57,656 bases of DNA from Burkholderiales bacterium (GCA_025352105.1 JANXUB010000179.1:1-57656); one strand, 5' to 3'. Positions 17,352 to 26,859 are shown, counted from the first letter of the stretch. Numbers and translations are program-made. The notes: generated by a model from the sequence alone, not told the origin.

Positions 17352-17600
17352 ATGAACTTTAGCCAAAATTCCAGTGTTGTTACCAATGCTTTATCGCAAT
17401 CAACGGATGCGATAACTGCTCAAGTTCGCGTGCTATCTGACAGCGAATTGCTGCCGGTGGGGGATGGTGTCGCGACAGTGCAAAAAAGAAAAGATCGGCG
17501 ATATCAAGAGCTGAGTTGCAGTAACGCTAAAAGCCGAACCAGATCGGGGCCAGCGGTGCACGCACCGTTCGTCCCGCGTTTGCTACCAATGTCTGGTTAG
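17352..17600 (+). CDS. Small ORF with leader-like N-terminus, doubtful
   Basis: An 82-residue frame with a good ribosome binding site (GGAG nine bases before the ATG). The N-terminal part is polar and contains LSDSELLPVGDG, reminiscent of the LSxxELxxVxGG leaders of exported peptides but without the double glycine. The C-terminal third is antisense to the 3' end of the converging kinase gene and Arg/Pro-rich, which weakens the case. If real, the gene converges with and overlaps the kinase by 74 bases. No family was recognised. Confidence 0.3.
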   Translation: MNFSQNSSVVTNALSQSTDAITAQVRVLSDSELLPVGDGVATVQKRKDRRYQELSCSNAKSRTRSGPAVHAPFVPRLLPMSG

Positions 17601-20600
17601 CTTGCGCTGCAGCGCCCTTGTCGCCAACCAACGCGTCAAGATAGTCAATCGTGCGATACATTGGATGATCAGCATTTGGATAGCGCGCTGTGGCCAGCTT
17701 TTTTACTTCGATCATTTCTGCTGCGGCGAGCCCACGTTGATCGTTGAGCATTAACAAATACGCGTGCAGTGCTCGCATCGGCATCAAATTTTGGTACGTC
17801 GCGCCCTCCACGACCGCGTCAACGATCCGCAATGCGGCCGCCACGTCGCCGGCCTTGGCAGCAGCGCACGCATCAACTGCAACAAGCCACGCAGTCTCGG
17901 GCGCAGCGGCGGGGATCTTTAGCGTTCGCATCAGCGCTCTGGCGCGTTCAACCGTCGTCATCTCTACTGCATCATCGGCGCGATCAAGCGCCACCATTTG
18001 CAGTTGCAGTAGCGTGCGCAACACCGTACGTTGTGGTGGTTCGTCTGAGGCTGGAACTCCCGCCAGCGCGCGCTTTGCGAATACTGCAGATTGCTGCTCG
18101 TTACCTGCCAATTGCGCACACAGAGCCGTTTTGGAAAAAATATCCACTGTCAGCGGATGTGTTTCACCGGAAACTCGCGCCCGAACTTCAGCCAGCTTTG
18201 CGTAGTTCTCGGCACATTGCGCATAGCGGCCATCAAGCCGCGAAAACTCGCCCGCAAACCAACGCGCTTTGAGCGCTAAATCTGCCTCTGAGCCAAGATG
18301 ATCCTGCAGCTCGAAAATCACTTGATCCAGCCGCGCGATGCCATCGGCAAGCTGCCCGGTCTGGCCGCGCGAAATTGCAAGATTGGTGCGAATCAGCAGC
18401 GCCTGAGAGCGACTGCCAACGGGCGGTGACTTCAAAAGCGGTTCAATCCGCAGCAGGATATCTTGTGCTTCCTGCAACCGGCGTTGGGCAGCCGCAGAAA
18501 CCGAACGCCCGTTTTCAACCTCTGCAAAAAGCCAATGTGTTTCACCCAGTTGCTGCACCACGATGTCGCGCAGTTTGTTCAACATCCCATCGACCTCTGC
18601 ATATCTGCCTTGCTTTTGGTAGGCATAGGCCATGTCTACCTTGCCGTTGACTACCGAATTACCAACTGGCCCTTCCACCGGCTCTATGGCGCGCAACGCT
18701 TCCTCGTAATGCTTGCCAGACTCGGGATACTTTTCGATGTCCAGTTCAGCGCGCGCCAGCGAATGCAAAATCCTCGCGCGCTCGATGGAGCGTATGCCGT
18801 ACCTTTTTGCTGCTGCTGCCGCTGCGTCGGCAAGTAGTGGCGCTGCAGTCTGCGGCTGCGACAACGCCAAGTAAGTTTTGCCCAGCACCGCCTGTAACTC
18901 TGCCAGCGATTGCGGATCGTTCGTAAACTGTGCCGCCATCGTTTTCGCACCCGCGTCAAGCACTTCGCGGGCAGTGAGTTTGTCCCCCTTCACGTGCTCA
19001 GGGTCAGCGCCTTCAAACAACGTGACCAGATATTGATTGACCGCTTTTGCCTTCGCTGCTTCGGATTGCGCGGTGCGTGTGGCCGATGCTGCGATGGTCT
19101 CTGATTGCCTGGCCAAACGCTCGTTCTTCACAGCAAGCTGCTCGGATTGACGTGCCGCGGCGGTACTGGCGTCGGCACGTTGCTGCGCATGTTCCGCAAC
19201 ACCTTTAGCTTTCTCACTCTCGGTGAGTGCCGCCTCTGCTCGCGCGGTAGCCGCTTCCGCGAGATGACGCTGATCGATGGCGAGCTGCTTTTCCTGCGCC
19301 TCGCGCTGCGCCGCGCTCACTGCCTCGCTCCTTTGCCACAAACTCACGCCAAGGCCAACGACGATGGCCATTGCGGCAATGCCTGCGAATCCCGCTACCT
19401 TCCAGTTGCGCCGAAACCACAACCGCCAACGATAACCCCGGTCTTCCGCGCGAATCGAGATTGGCGTTTGCATAAGCCACGCGTCTAGATCGGCGGCGAA
19501 AGCGGTGGCGGTGGCGTAGCGTTCCGTGGGTGACTTGCGCAAAGCCTTTCCGATGATGGCGTCGAGGTCGCCCCTAAGACTTTTGGTGTCGGTGGGGGGC
19601 GTCATGTTGTCTGCGTGGGCAGCTTCGACGAGCTCAGTGCGAACGGAACCCGGCTCGGCGCGAACGGCATTCGCCCTAGCGCGAATGCTGTCCGAGGCCC
19701 TAGGCGCATCCGTATGCACCGCCGCAAATTCCTGCGCCACGCGATTGGATTCCCCTGCGAACGGCCGCTGCCCGGTCACCAAATGAAACAACATCACGCC
19801 AAGCGAATACACGTCACTCGCGGCTACTGTCGCCTGCCCCAGAATCTGCTCCGGTGCGGCGTATTCCACCGTTAAACCGCGCCCAGTCAACTGCGTCAGA
19901 TTCGATGCCGTGTCAGCGCTGATCGCCTCATCCAGTGCAGCGGCGATACCAAAGTCCAGCAGCTTTACCGTACCGTCATGCGTCACCAGCACGTTCGAAG
20001 GTTTCAGATCTCGGTGCAACACCAGCTGGCTGTGCGCATGCTCTACCGCGCGCGCCACATCGCGGATCAGGCGTACGCGTTCGGCGAGCGTTTGCGCATG
20101 CGCCTCGGCGTACGCGAGCAGCGACGTTCCGTCCACAAGCTCAAGTACGATGTACGCCTGCTCATGCGCCACACCTGCATCAAGCAGACGCGCGATGTTC
20201 GGATGATTGAGCCGCGCCAGCACGGTGCGCTCGCGGGCAAAGCGCGCCGCCAGTCGCTCGGCAGGTAGATCACTGCGCAGCAGCTTGATCGCCGCGCTTC
20301 CTGCAAACAGGCCATCGCTCCTTACCGCTCGCCACACCTCGCCCATACCGCCTTGACCGATGCGCGCCACCAGCGTCCACGGCCCAAAGCGCTGGCCCGC
20401 GCTGTCAACGCCTGCGGATTCCAGCAACACCTGATTCAAGAGCGAGGTAAACGCCACGCCGCCCGCTGAACCGGATGATCCCTTTGAGGGCACGCGCGGC
20501 GCAGTCGGCAGTGACGACAACGCATTCGGCGAATCAAGTAGCGCGGCGAGTTCAGCGCCCAGCGCGGCATCTTCCGCGCGCGTCCGCTCAATCAGAGCCG

Positions 20601-20703
20601 CCCGCGCTGCCTCGTCCATGTCAAACGATTCGTCGAGCAGCGCCGACAGTCTTGGCCACGCTTCGGGGCGAAACGAAAATGCAGAATCAGATTCGGAACT
20701 CAT
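17527..20703 (-). CDS. Hanks-type Ser/Thr protein kinase with TPR-like C-terminal region
   Basis: Membrane-bound signalling kinase of 1058 residues. The kinase domain (about 107-430) has the P-loop IGQGGMGEVW, ATP-binding Lys at about 140, HRDLKPSNVLV (230-240) and DFG (250-252), all intact, so it should be active. A single helix near 440-460 (AGFAGIAAMAIVVGLGVSLW) is followed by an Ala/Glu/Gln-rich coiled coil (about 465-560) and helical repeats resembling TPRs to the end. The polypeptide thus has a cytosolic kinase and a probably periplasmic sensor part. It is 39 bases behind an ECF sigma gene and paralogous to the kinase at 26.9-29.9 kb. Confidence 0.92.
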   Translation of the reverse strand: MSSESDSAFSFRPEAWPRLSALLDESFDMDEAARAALIERTRAEDAALGAELAALLDSPNALSSLPTAPRVPSKGSSGSAGGVAFTSLLNQVLLESAGVDSAGQRFGPWTLVARIGQGGMGEVWRAVRSDGLFAGSAAIKLLRSDLPAERLAARFARERTVLARLNHPNIARLLDAGVAHEQAYIVLELVDGTSLLAYAEAHAQTLAERVRLIRDVARAVEHAHSQLVLHRDLKPSNVLVTHDGTVKLLDFGIAAALDEAISADTASNLTQLTGRGLTVEYAAPEQILGQATVAASDVYSLGVMLFHLVTGQRPFAGESNRVAQEFAAVHTDAPRASDSIRARANAVRAEPGSVRTELVEAAHADNMTPPTDTKSLRGDLDAIIGKALRKSPTERYATATAFAADLDAWLMQTPISIRAEDRGYRWRLWFRRNWKVAGFAGIAAMAIVVGLGVSLWQRSEAVSAAQREAQEKQLAIDQRHLAEAATARAEAALTESEKAKGVAEHAQQRADASTAAARQSEQLAVKNERLARQSETIAASATRTAQSEAAKAKAVNQYLVTLFEGADPEHVKGDKLTAREVLDAGAKTMAAQFTNDPQSLAELQAVLGKTYLALSQPQTAAPLLADAAAAAAKRYGIRSIERARILHSLARAELDIEKYPESGKHYEEALRAIEPVEGPVGNSVVNGKVDMAYAYQKQGRYAEVDGMLNKLRDIVVQQLGETHWLFAEVENGRSVSAAAQRRLQEAQDILLRIEPLLKSPPVGSRSQALLIRTNLAISRGQTGQLADGIARLDQVIFELQDHLGSEADLALKARWFAGEFSRLDGRYAQCAENYAKLAEVRARVSGETHPLTVDIFSKTALCAQLAGNEQQSAVFAKRALAGVPASDEPPQRTVLRTLLQLQMVALDRADDAVEMTTVERARALMRTLKIPAAAPETAWLVAVDACAAAKAGDVAAALRIVDAVVEGATYQNLMPMRALHAYLLMLNDQRGLAAAEMIEVKKLATARYPNADHPMYRTIDYLDALVGDKGAAAQANQTLVANAGRTVRAPLAPIWFGF

Positions 20704-20742
20704 TACTGCATAAACGCAAAGCGGTGTCCCGGCCTGCCACTT

Positions 20743-21381
20743 TTAATTGCCCGAAGCGCTTTGCGCCGATGGGTTGCCTACCCGCTGCGGCATCGCCATT
20801 TTTTTCGCGAGCAACAGCCGCGCTTTGGCCAGATCGCGGCCCACCGTGCGCTCGCTTGCGCCCAACTCCGCAGCCACCTCGGGGATGGTCAGGCCGGAAA
20901 ACACGTGCATCTCGACAATTTGGTACAGCCGCTCATCAAGCGCTTTCAGCGCCTCAAGCGCGCGATCCAGATCGATCAGATCGGCCCCTTCCAACCAAGG
21001 CGACGGCGCAGCATCGGCGTGCGACATCGTGAGAAGCGTCACGCCGTTGCCACGTTTATCGGTGTGTTTCTCGCGCACAAAATCAATCACCACCGAGCGC
21101 AACACTTTGCCAACATACGCAAAAAACTGCGGCCGCGAACTGGTCGGCAGATTGTTGTTTTCCGCCATGCGCATAAAGCCCTCATGCACCAGCGCCGTGG
21201 CGTTCAGTCCGGTCAAACCACCCACCTGCGACAGCCGCACGCGCGCTAGCCGCTTGATGTCCGGGTACAGCTCGGCAAACAGCGTGCGCATTGCCGCATC
21301 GGCGCCACCCGCATCAATATGCCTCGGCTTGGCGGCGGGCGGCGAAGGGGGCGCAGCGTTGGAAGGGGTTTTGGATTGCAA
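20743..21381 (-). CDS. ECF-type sigma factor (TIGR02999-like)
   Basis: RNA polymerase sigma factor of the ECF group that is often encoded next to Ser/Thr kinases. Region 2 is recognisable in TALVHEGFMRMAE and FFAYVGKVLRSVVIDFVREKHTDKRG. Region 4 follows as YQIVEMHVFSGLTIPEVAAELGASERTVGRDLAKARLLL. The TTG start is chosen because GAGGT lies six bases upstream; a TTG ten codons earlier is open too but has no comparable site. No anti-sigma gene is adjacent; the kinase downstream may control it. It is paralogous to the sigma factor at 26.2 kb and points the opposite way. Confidence 0.9.
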   Translation of the reverse strand: MQSKTPSNAAPPSPPAAKPRHIDAGGADAAMRTLFAELYPDIKRLARVRLSQVGGLTGLNATALVHEGFMRMAENNNLPTSSRPQFFAYVGKVLRSVVIDFVREKHTDKRGNGVTLLTMSHADAAPSPWLEGADLIDLDRALEALKALDERLYQIVEMHVFSGLTIPEVAAELGASERTVGRDLAKARLLLAKKMAMPQRVGNPSAQSASGN

Positions 21382-21531
21382 AATTTGACCTCGCTTCACC
21401 GCATTGTGCAACGAACTGCGCTTACGGCGGGTAACTCATCGTGATTTTTTTGGCAGGACACCCCCAGCAATCTCGTTTATCCCTCCAGCGGCCCTCGCCC
21501 TCCTCACCGACCGTTCACCGGAGACATCCCC

Positions 21532-23565
21532 ATGCACGCCTTTCGACCTGCTCATGTGCGCATTTTTTTCAGCAAGCTGATTGTGTGCATTTGCCTCGGT
21601 GCGGCGCTCACCGTGGGCAGCGCCTTCGCCCAAACCTGCCCCTTCGACGACGGTCATTCGTCGCTGGAGGTGGAGGGCTTGATCCTCACTCGCTACGCGC
21701 TCGGCATCACCGGTGCGCCGCTGGTGGCGAGCACCGGTATCAACGCGGTCGACGCACCCACCGTAGAGGCATCGATCAACTGTCCGAGCTGCGGTCTAAA
21801 CATCACCGGCAATCCCTCGCTCACAGTGGCGGACGCGACGATAATAAGTCGCAAACTCGCGGGGTTCAACGGCGCTTCGCTCACTGACGGCGTCGCTCTT
21901 GGCAGCGGCACGCGCAACACGCCCGCAGCAGTGCAAAGCTTTCTGCTCTCAGGCTGCGGGGCAACGGGTGGCACTGTCACCAGCATCACGGCGGGAACCG
22001 GGCTCACCGGCGGTGTCATCACCGGCTCGGGCACGATTGCGGCGGACACGGCGTATTTGCAGCGCCGCGTGTCATCCGCCTGCACCGGCGGCAGTTTCAT
22101 CACCACCATCGCGGCGGACGGCACCGTGACCTGCGGCACGCCGACCGTGGGCGGTGGCGGCACGGTGACCAACGTGGCCACCGGCGCAGGGCTCGCAGGC
22201 GGGCCGATCACGGCCACCGGCACCATCAACCTCGCGGCCACTCAATTGCTGCCGACGACTGCGTGCGCAGCGAACCAAATTGCCAAATGGAGCGGATCCT
22301 CATGGACGTGTGCAGCGGATGCCACCGGCGGCGCAGGCACGGTCACTAGCGTGGCCACGGGCACCGGCCTGACAGGTGGGCCGATCTCAAGCGCAGGCAC
22401 CGTCGCGCTAGCCAGCAGCTATCAATTGCCGCAGAGTTGCGCTAGCAATCAGATTGCCAAGTGGAACGGGTCAAGCTGGATCTGCGCAGCCGATAACGAT
22501 GTCAACAACGTGACGAATGACGCGCGTTATTTCAAGCAGGGCGGCAATGCGTATGGCGCACCCGCTGTGTTTGGCACGACGGATGGGCAGCCCTTGACGG
22601 TGGGGATTGGCGGAGGCACGGGCTTGCGGATTTCGGCCTCCAGCCTCGCTGATGCTCCGACCATCACTCATGGTTCCAGCGCGAACACGGCGTCTGGGAT
22701 CAGCAGCACTATCGGCGGTGGCGGAAGCCCCGTCAGTGGCTGCTACAACGCCTTCTCCCAGCAGGTCAACAACCAGCCTTGCGCAAACTCAGCGGCGGGA
22801 GACTATTCAACCGTCGGCGGCGGCAGAGCAAACGCTGCAACTGGTTTATCGTCCGCAATCGGCGGTGGCAACGGAAACATCGCAAACGGACCGTTCTCGA
22901 CCATAAGCGGGGGCAATCAGAACTTGGCTAGCAGCGACGCGGCAGGCGTTGGCGGTGGCGTTGCAAATATCGCCAGCGGTATTCGCTCGTGGGTCTCGGG
23001 TGGCGGTCAAAACTCATCAACAGGTTCTCACTCTTCGGTAGGCGGAGGCCTCGGCAACGTCGGTGGGGGTAGCTTTGCTGTCATTCCAGGCGGATGGGGC
23101 GCGGCCACCCGTCTTACCGGGCAGATGGCTCACGCATCCGGCTTTTTTGGAGCCTTCAACGCCCCCGTCGGTACCGCCCAAGCCAGCGAATACGTACTAC
23201 GCGCAGAAACTACCGACGCGACGGTAACAAGCCTCTTTCTAGACGGCACCGCCGCAACGCTGCTGTTTGAAGCTGGTCGCGCGGCGTTGCTCGACATTCA
23301 GATCGTTGCGCTGCAAAACAACGCTGCGGGCAACATTGCAACGTGGTCGTTCAAATGCATGTATCAAGTCAATCCCGGCGGCAACGGCTTTGTCGTTCCC
23401 GCTGGCTGCGGCAAGACTGCGGTACAAAAAGATGGAACCGCCAGCACATGGGAGGCCACTGTTATCAAAGGTGCCTCGCAGGAACTGCTGATTACTGCCA
23501 CCGGCGAGGCCGCCAAATCGATCCGCTGGGTCGCCACCGTGCGCGCGACTGAGGTCAAGTGGTAA
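21532..23565 (+). CDS. Large secreted repeat protein: dockerin-like N-part, head-like repeats
   Basis: A 677-residue exported protein. Signal peptide to about residue 34 (FSKLIVCICLGAALTVGSAFA). Residues 42-130 contain two dockerin-like units (EGLILTRYALGITGAPLV; DATIISRKLAGFNGASLTDG). Residues 145-325 hold three GTVTSVATGTGLTGGPI-type repeats, as in phage tail fibres, two of them followed by NQIAKW(S/N)GSSW. Residues 375-530 carry GGG(N/G)xNxASG repeats like the left-handed beta-roll head of trimeric adhesins, with ASGxxSxxxGG units. The C-terminus is a compact unknown domain; no YadA anchor was seen. Divergent from the sigma gene with 150 bases between. Likely surface fibre or adhesin; function inferred from architecture. 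Confidence 0.8.
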   Translation: MHAFRPAHVRIFFSKLIVCICLGAALTVGSAFAQTCPFDDGHSSLEVEGLILTRYALGITGAPLVASTGINAVDAPTVEASINCPSCGLNITGNPSLTVADATIISRKLAGFNGASLTDGVALGSGTRNTPAAVQSFLLSGCGATGGTVTSITAGTGLTGGVITGSGTIAADTAYLQRRVSSACTGGSFITTIAADGTVTCGTPTVGGGGTVTNVATGAGLAGGPITATGTINLAATQLLPTTACAANQIAKWSGSSWTCAADATGGAGTVTSVATGTGLTGGPISSAGTVALASSYQLPQSCASNQIAKWNGSSWICAADNDVNNVTNDARYFKQGGNAYGAPAVFGTTDGQPLTVGIGGGTGLRISASSLADAPTITHGSSANTASGISSTIGGGGSPVSGCYNAFSQQVNNQPCANSAAGDYSTVGGGRANAATGLSSAIGGGNGNIANGPFSTISGGNQNLASSDAAGVGGGVANIASGIRSWVSGGGQNSSTGSHSSVGGGLGNVGGGSFAVIPGGWGAATRLTGQMAHASGFFGAFNAPVGTAQASEYVLRAETTDATVTSLFLDGTAATLLFEAGRAALLDIQIVALQNNAAGNIATWSFKCMYQVNPGGNGFVVPAGCGKTAVQKDGTASTWEATVIKGASQELLITATGEAAKSIRWVATVRATEVKW

Positions 23566-23594
23566 TCGCTCAATCGCGAATGGCAATTTTTCGC

Positions 23595-23680
23595 AGCGTG
23601 GGCACCCCGCACCTACCATCACTGCGCAAAAGAATTCCATTCGTTCGCCGTACTTTGATCAGCACGGTGTGCCCACCCTA
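23595..23680. repeat. Inverted repeat with GTGGGCAC/GTGCCCAC arms
   Basis: Arms GTGGGCAC at 23598 and GTGCCCAC at 23669 flank 63 bases in the gap after the fibre-like gene. Single copy in this window; it could be a REP-like unit or part of the transcript end. Confidence 0.35.
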
Positions 23681-23740
23681 CAAAACCTTTCCAGACTTCC
23701 CCCTCGGCATTGACTAACTCGTTTTTTAATGGAGCCTTTC

Positions 23741-24247
23741 ATGAACCAATTTATCTCTTCGTTGCAACGCAGCTTGTCGTCCCAATTCAAGGCATTTGCG
23801 CTGTCCGCTGCGCTGCTGGTCGCACCGGGCCTGGCGTGGGCCGATTTCTGCGACATTCCCAGCGCTGAGCCGCCGGGGCCACACATCCGTCAGCCAAATG
23901 GCAGCGCGCCGCCGCCGTCCCCGCCGCACATTCGCCGAATTGATCACGCCTGTGTTGCAATGACCAATCTCGGCTGCCGCGCGCTGCCGGGCGGTCGTAG
24001 TGGCTGGATTTGCCAAACCGAGGCGGCCACACTGGCCTGCGATGCGCTGAAAAAACAGGGCAAGCTCAAACAATGCGGTGGCCCCGGTCTGCCATCCGCC
24101 GAAAAATTCGCGGAGCAAGCCATGGGCCAATTAGGTTGCAAAAATTTGCCGGGCAAAACAGCGGAACCGCTCTGTTCCACACAAGCCGCTATCGAAACCT
24201 GTCAAGCCCTGCACGCGGCGGGCTATCTGAAAAAGTGCCATCCTTGA
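23741..24247 (+). CDS. Secreted cysteine-rich protein of unknown function
   Basis: Not recognised. A signal peptide (about residues 1-32, ending GLAWA-DF) leads into a Pro-rich linker (IPSAEPPGPHIRQ and PPPSPPHIRR) and a region with two similar units: IDHACVAMTNLGCRALPGG...CQTEAATLACDALKKQGKLKQC and AMGQLGCKNLPGK...CSTQAAIETCQALHAAGYLKKC. Each unit has a GC(R/K)xLPG motif and a helix with CxxL, so a duplicated helical domain with disulfides is likely. The ATG preceded by GGAG is preferred to one four codons earlier. It is followed after one base by the next gene and is probably cotranscribed with it. Confidence 0.7.
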   Translation: MNQFISSLQRSLSSQFKAFALSAALLVAPGLAWADFCDIPSAEPPGPHIRQPNGSAPPPSPPHIRRIDHACVAMTNLGCRALPGGRSGWICQTEAATLACDALKKQGKLKQCGGPGLPSAEKFAEQAMGQLGCKNLPGKTAEPLCSTQAAIETCQALHAAGYLKKCHP

Positions 24248-24248
24248 A

Positions 24249-24842
24249 ATGAACATTCAACAACAGCCCGCCGCTTCGGCGACAGATTCACGCTCGACGG
24301 GCGCGCTGCATCGCCTGCGAGTAACCACGGCGATGTGCGCCGCGTCAATTGTGACGCTGATGCCCACGACCCGCGCACAGCAGGCGCAGCCGAAGCCCGC
24401 AGTGGCCGCGGCTGCGGCCATCGAAGGCATTCGCGCGACGGTCGAAGGCAAGCTATTTGTGGCTGCGGACATTTCAGCGTCGGCTTTCGTCATTGCAGGC
24501 AAGCCGTTCCTCAATGTGAACGGCAACTTTAGAGCTAAACCGGGCGCGCCGACCGCATCGCTCGGGTTCAACATAGCGGGTCGCACGCCGGGCACCTACG
24601 CGTTCGTACCCAACAGCGTTACCAGCACACATGGTCGCTACACCCGCGATCTGGTAGGTGCTGACCCGATGCTTGACGTTTACCTGTTCGATCAGGGCAG
24701 TGTGACGATCAGCAGTTATAACGCCGCAAATCACACGGTCAGCGGCACGTTTTCAGTAATAGCGAAGAACCGATCGGGCAGCCCGATCACAATCAGCGAC
24801 GGGATTTTCTCGGACGTTGCGGTAGTGGATGTGGCGCGTTGA
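24249..24842 (+). CDS. Exported protein of unknown function
   Basis: Not recognised with certainty. The 197-residue product begins with a polar stretch, then a hydrophobic segment (TTAMCAASIVTLM) and a probable cleavage near TRA-QQ. The mature part is beta-rich, with SISSYNAANHTVSGTFSVIAK-like strands followed by ITISDGIFSDVAV. The (V/I)SGTFSxxAxN...ITISDGxFSDV ending resembles secreted DUF6252-type proteins, an impression only. It starts one base after the previous stop and is the last of three secreted-protein genes between the two kinase modules. Confidence 0.65.
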   Translation: MNIQQQPAASATDSRSTGALHRLRVTTAMCAASIVTLMPTTRAQQAQPKPAVAAAAAIEGIRATVEGKLFVAADISASAFVIAGKPFLNVNGNFRAKPGAPTASLGFNIAGRTPGTYAFVPNSVTSTHGRYTRDLVGADPMLDVYLFDQGSVTISSYNAANHTVSGTFSVIAKNRSGSPITISDGIFSDVAVVDVAR

Positions 24843-24850
24843 TTCGCTTA

Positions 24851-26092
24851 TTAAGCGAACAGTGACTTTTCCCAAACCCCGGCTTTCATTACACCGACAA
24901 TCGCGTTTTCTGGCTCGCAAAGCAGCGTGATGTCTGCCGTCGGATCGCCATCCACGACCACCAAATCCGCATGCGCACCCGCCGCAATGACGCCCAGTTT
25001 GCCTTCCTGATTGAGCAACTTCGCAGCCACGCTGGTGGCGCTCTGCAAAATTTCTACCGGCGTTTGTACCTTCGAGCGCAGTCGCCATTCAATGGCCTGT
25101 TGCGGATGCATCGCGCCGAGCAAATCAGTACCGAATGCAATCGGAATGCCCTCCGCTTTGGCAATCGCGATGGCGCGGGTTCCGGCACCTTTCACGCGAT
25201 CCAGCTTGCCGAGCATTTCATCGCTCCACGCCAGTCGTTTTCCCTCTTCGGCCAGCACGGCGTACGTCGCGAGCGTGGGCACCAGAAACGCGCCATGCGA
25301 CTTCATCACTTTAGCCGTCGTCTCATCGAGTAAATTGCCGTGCTCGATTGAGCGTACGCCGCATTGCACGGCGCGGGTGATGGCGCGCGGCGAGTAGGCG
25401 TGCGCCATGACGTAGGTGTTGGCGGCGTACGCCTCTTCGCAAGCAGCCGTAATTTCTTCGAGCGAATACTGCGTCCCGTCGATCGGATCGGTCGGGCTCG
25501 CCACGCCGCCACCGGCCATGATCTTGATCTGGTTGGCCCCGTGGCGTAGCTGTTCGCGCACCGCGCGGCGCACCTCGGGAACGCCATCGGCCAGTGCCGG
25601 GAACAGCCCGAGCCCGGCGCAGGTGCAGATAAATTCCTGCACACCGCGTGGCCGAATGTCGGCATGACCGCCCGTCTGCGACAAAGGGCGACCGGCAATA
25701 AAAAGCCGCGGCCCGCGCAGATAACCCCGCTCAACGGCCAGCTGCACGCCGTAGTCTGCTCCGGCGGCGTCGCGCACGGTGGTGAAACCGCGCATCAGCA
25801 TGCCTTCCATCACCTGCTTCGCCTGCGCGGTGATGAGCGACGGCGGCTGCATCGAGAGCTGCCACACATCGTGATGCACAGCCATCACATGCACGTGGCA
25901 ATCGATCAGGCCGGGCAGCACAATGCGGCCCTTCAGATCGATGCTGTCGGTGAGGTCAGTTGAAATTTCGCCAACCGTGACCGACGCAATTCGCCCGTCA
26001 ACGATGACGATGGTGCCCGAGGGCTGAACGACGCCGGTCACGCTGTCGAACACACGTGCGTTACGCAAAACCTGTCGTGTCATGTCTGTCAC
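24851..26092 (-). CDS. Amidohydrolase-family metal-dependent hydrolase
   Basis: TIM-barrel amidohydrolase of 413 residues, of the imidazolonepropionase/Xaa-Pro dipeptidase-like subgroup. The metal site is visible: HVHV in the strand LPGLIDCHVHVMAVHHD, then IKIMAGGGVASP (probable carbamylated lysine), MAHAYSPRAI and IEHGNLLDE histidines, and FGTDLLG for the final aspartate. The N- and C-terminal beta-sandwich (TGVVQPSGTIVIVDGRI; ADLVVVDGDPTADI) is typical. There is no signal peptide, so it acts in the cytosol. It converges with the secreted-protein genes and is divergent from the second sigma gene. Substrate unknown. Confidence 0.88.
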   Translation of the reverse strand: MTDMTRQVLRNARVFDSVTGVVQPSGTIVIVDGRIASVTVGEISTDLTDSIDLKGRIVLPGLIDCHVHVMAVHHDVWQLSMQPPSLITAQAKQVMEGMLMRGFTTVRDAAGADYGVQLAVERGYLRGPRLFIAGRPLSQTGGHADIRPRGVQEFICTCAGLGLFPALADGVPEVRRAVREQLRHGANQIKIMAGGGVASPTDPIDGTQYSLEEITAACEEAYAANTYVMAHAYSPRAITRAVQCGVRSIEHGNLLDETTAKVMKSHGAFLVPTLATYAVLAEEGKRLAWSDEMLGKLDRVKGAGTRAIAIAKAEGIPIAFGTDLLGAMHPQQAIEWRLRSKVQTPVEILQSATSVAAKLLNQEGKLGVIAAGAHADLVVVDGDPTADITLLCEPENAIVGVMKAGVWEKSLFA

Positions 26093-26225
26093 CCCGTTGC
26101 TTTCAGAAAATCAGAAAAAGTGTCGCTGCGCCGCAATAAAATCATGCCGTCAGCATACCGCCTGACAAAAATGCCTTACGTCAAACGCGGCAAAAAGATA
26201 AAAAGACGTAAACACTTAAGAAACC

Positions 26226-26795
26226 ATGCCAAAAGTTACCCCAGATTTGTTTGAGCGCGCAGCGAGCGGTGACACGGACGCCATGAGCGCGCTCTACGCT
26301 GAACTGTATCCCGAAATCAAGCGGGTGGCGCGGTCGCGTCTCGCTCAGGTCGGCGGCGTGACTGGGCTCAACGCGACAGCGCTGGTTCATGAGGGCTTCA
26401 TGCGCATGGCTGAGCGCGAGGGCTTGCAGGGCAACACGCGGGTTCAGTTTTTCGCCTACGTGGGCAAAGTGCTGCGCTCTATCGTGATCGATTTCGTGCG
26501 TGCCCGCGATGCCGAGAAGCGTGGAGGCGGCGCGACTTTGTTGACCATGTCGCACGCAGAATCTTCCTCCGATGCGCTGATGTCGGCGGTGGACGTCATC
26601 GCGCTCGATCGCGCGCTGGAGCGGCTTAAAGCGGTGGACGAAGGCATGTATCACACGGCTGAGCTACATTTTTTTTGCGGCATGACCATTGTCGAAACCG
26701 CCGAAGCGCGCGAGATTTCGACGCGAACCGTCAACCGCGAAATCACCAAAGCCCGCGCTTTGCTGGCTGAGTGGCTTGACGTTTCGCCCGCTTGA
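26226..26795 (+). CDS. ECF-type sigma factor (TIGR02999-like), paralogue
   Basis: Second member of the same sigma subgroup as the gene at 20.7-21.4 kb; the two share long identical stretches such as LNATALVHEGFMRMAE, FFAYVGKVLRS and VIDFVR. Region 2 and region 4 (FFCGMTIVETAEAREISTRTVNREITKARALLAE) are complete in 189 residues. The start is ATG; no strong Shine-Dalgarno sequence is visible. The kinase gene begins 64 bases downstream in the same direction, mirroring the other module. An anti-sigma gene is not present. Confidence 0.9.
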   Translation: MPKVTPDLFERAASGDTDAMSALYAELYPEIKRVARSRLAQVGGVTGLNATALVHEGFMRMAEREGLQGNTRVQFFAYVGKVLRSIVIDFVRARDAEKRGGGATLLTMSHAESSSDALMSAVDVIALDRALERLKAVDEGMYHTAELHFFCGMTIVETAEAREISTRTVNREITKARALLAEWLDVSPA

Positions 26796-26859
26796 ATCAG
26801 ATTGCCCTGATACCACCGCCTGACACACAATCTCGATCAATCTCGTCTGTCTCACGGCG

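Noticed and set aside
24257-24595. Long minus-strand frames opposite the exported-protein genes
   Set aside because: High-GC shadow frames with no ribosome binding site; the plus-strand frames have signal peptides and domain character.
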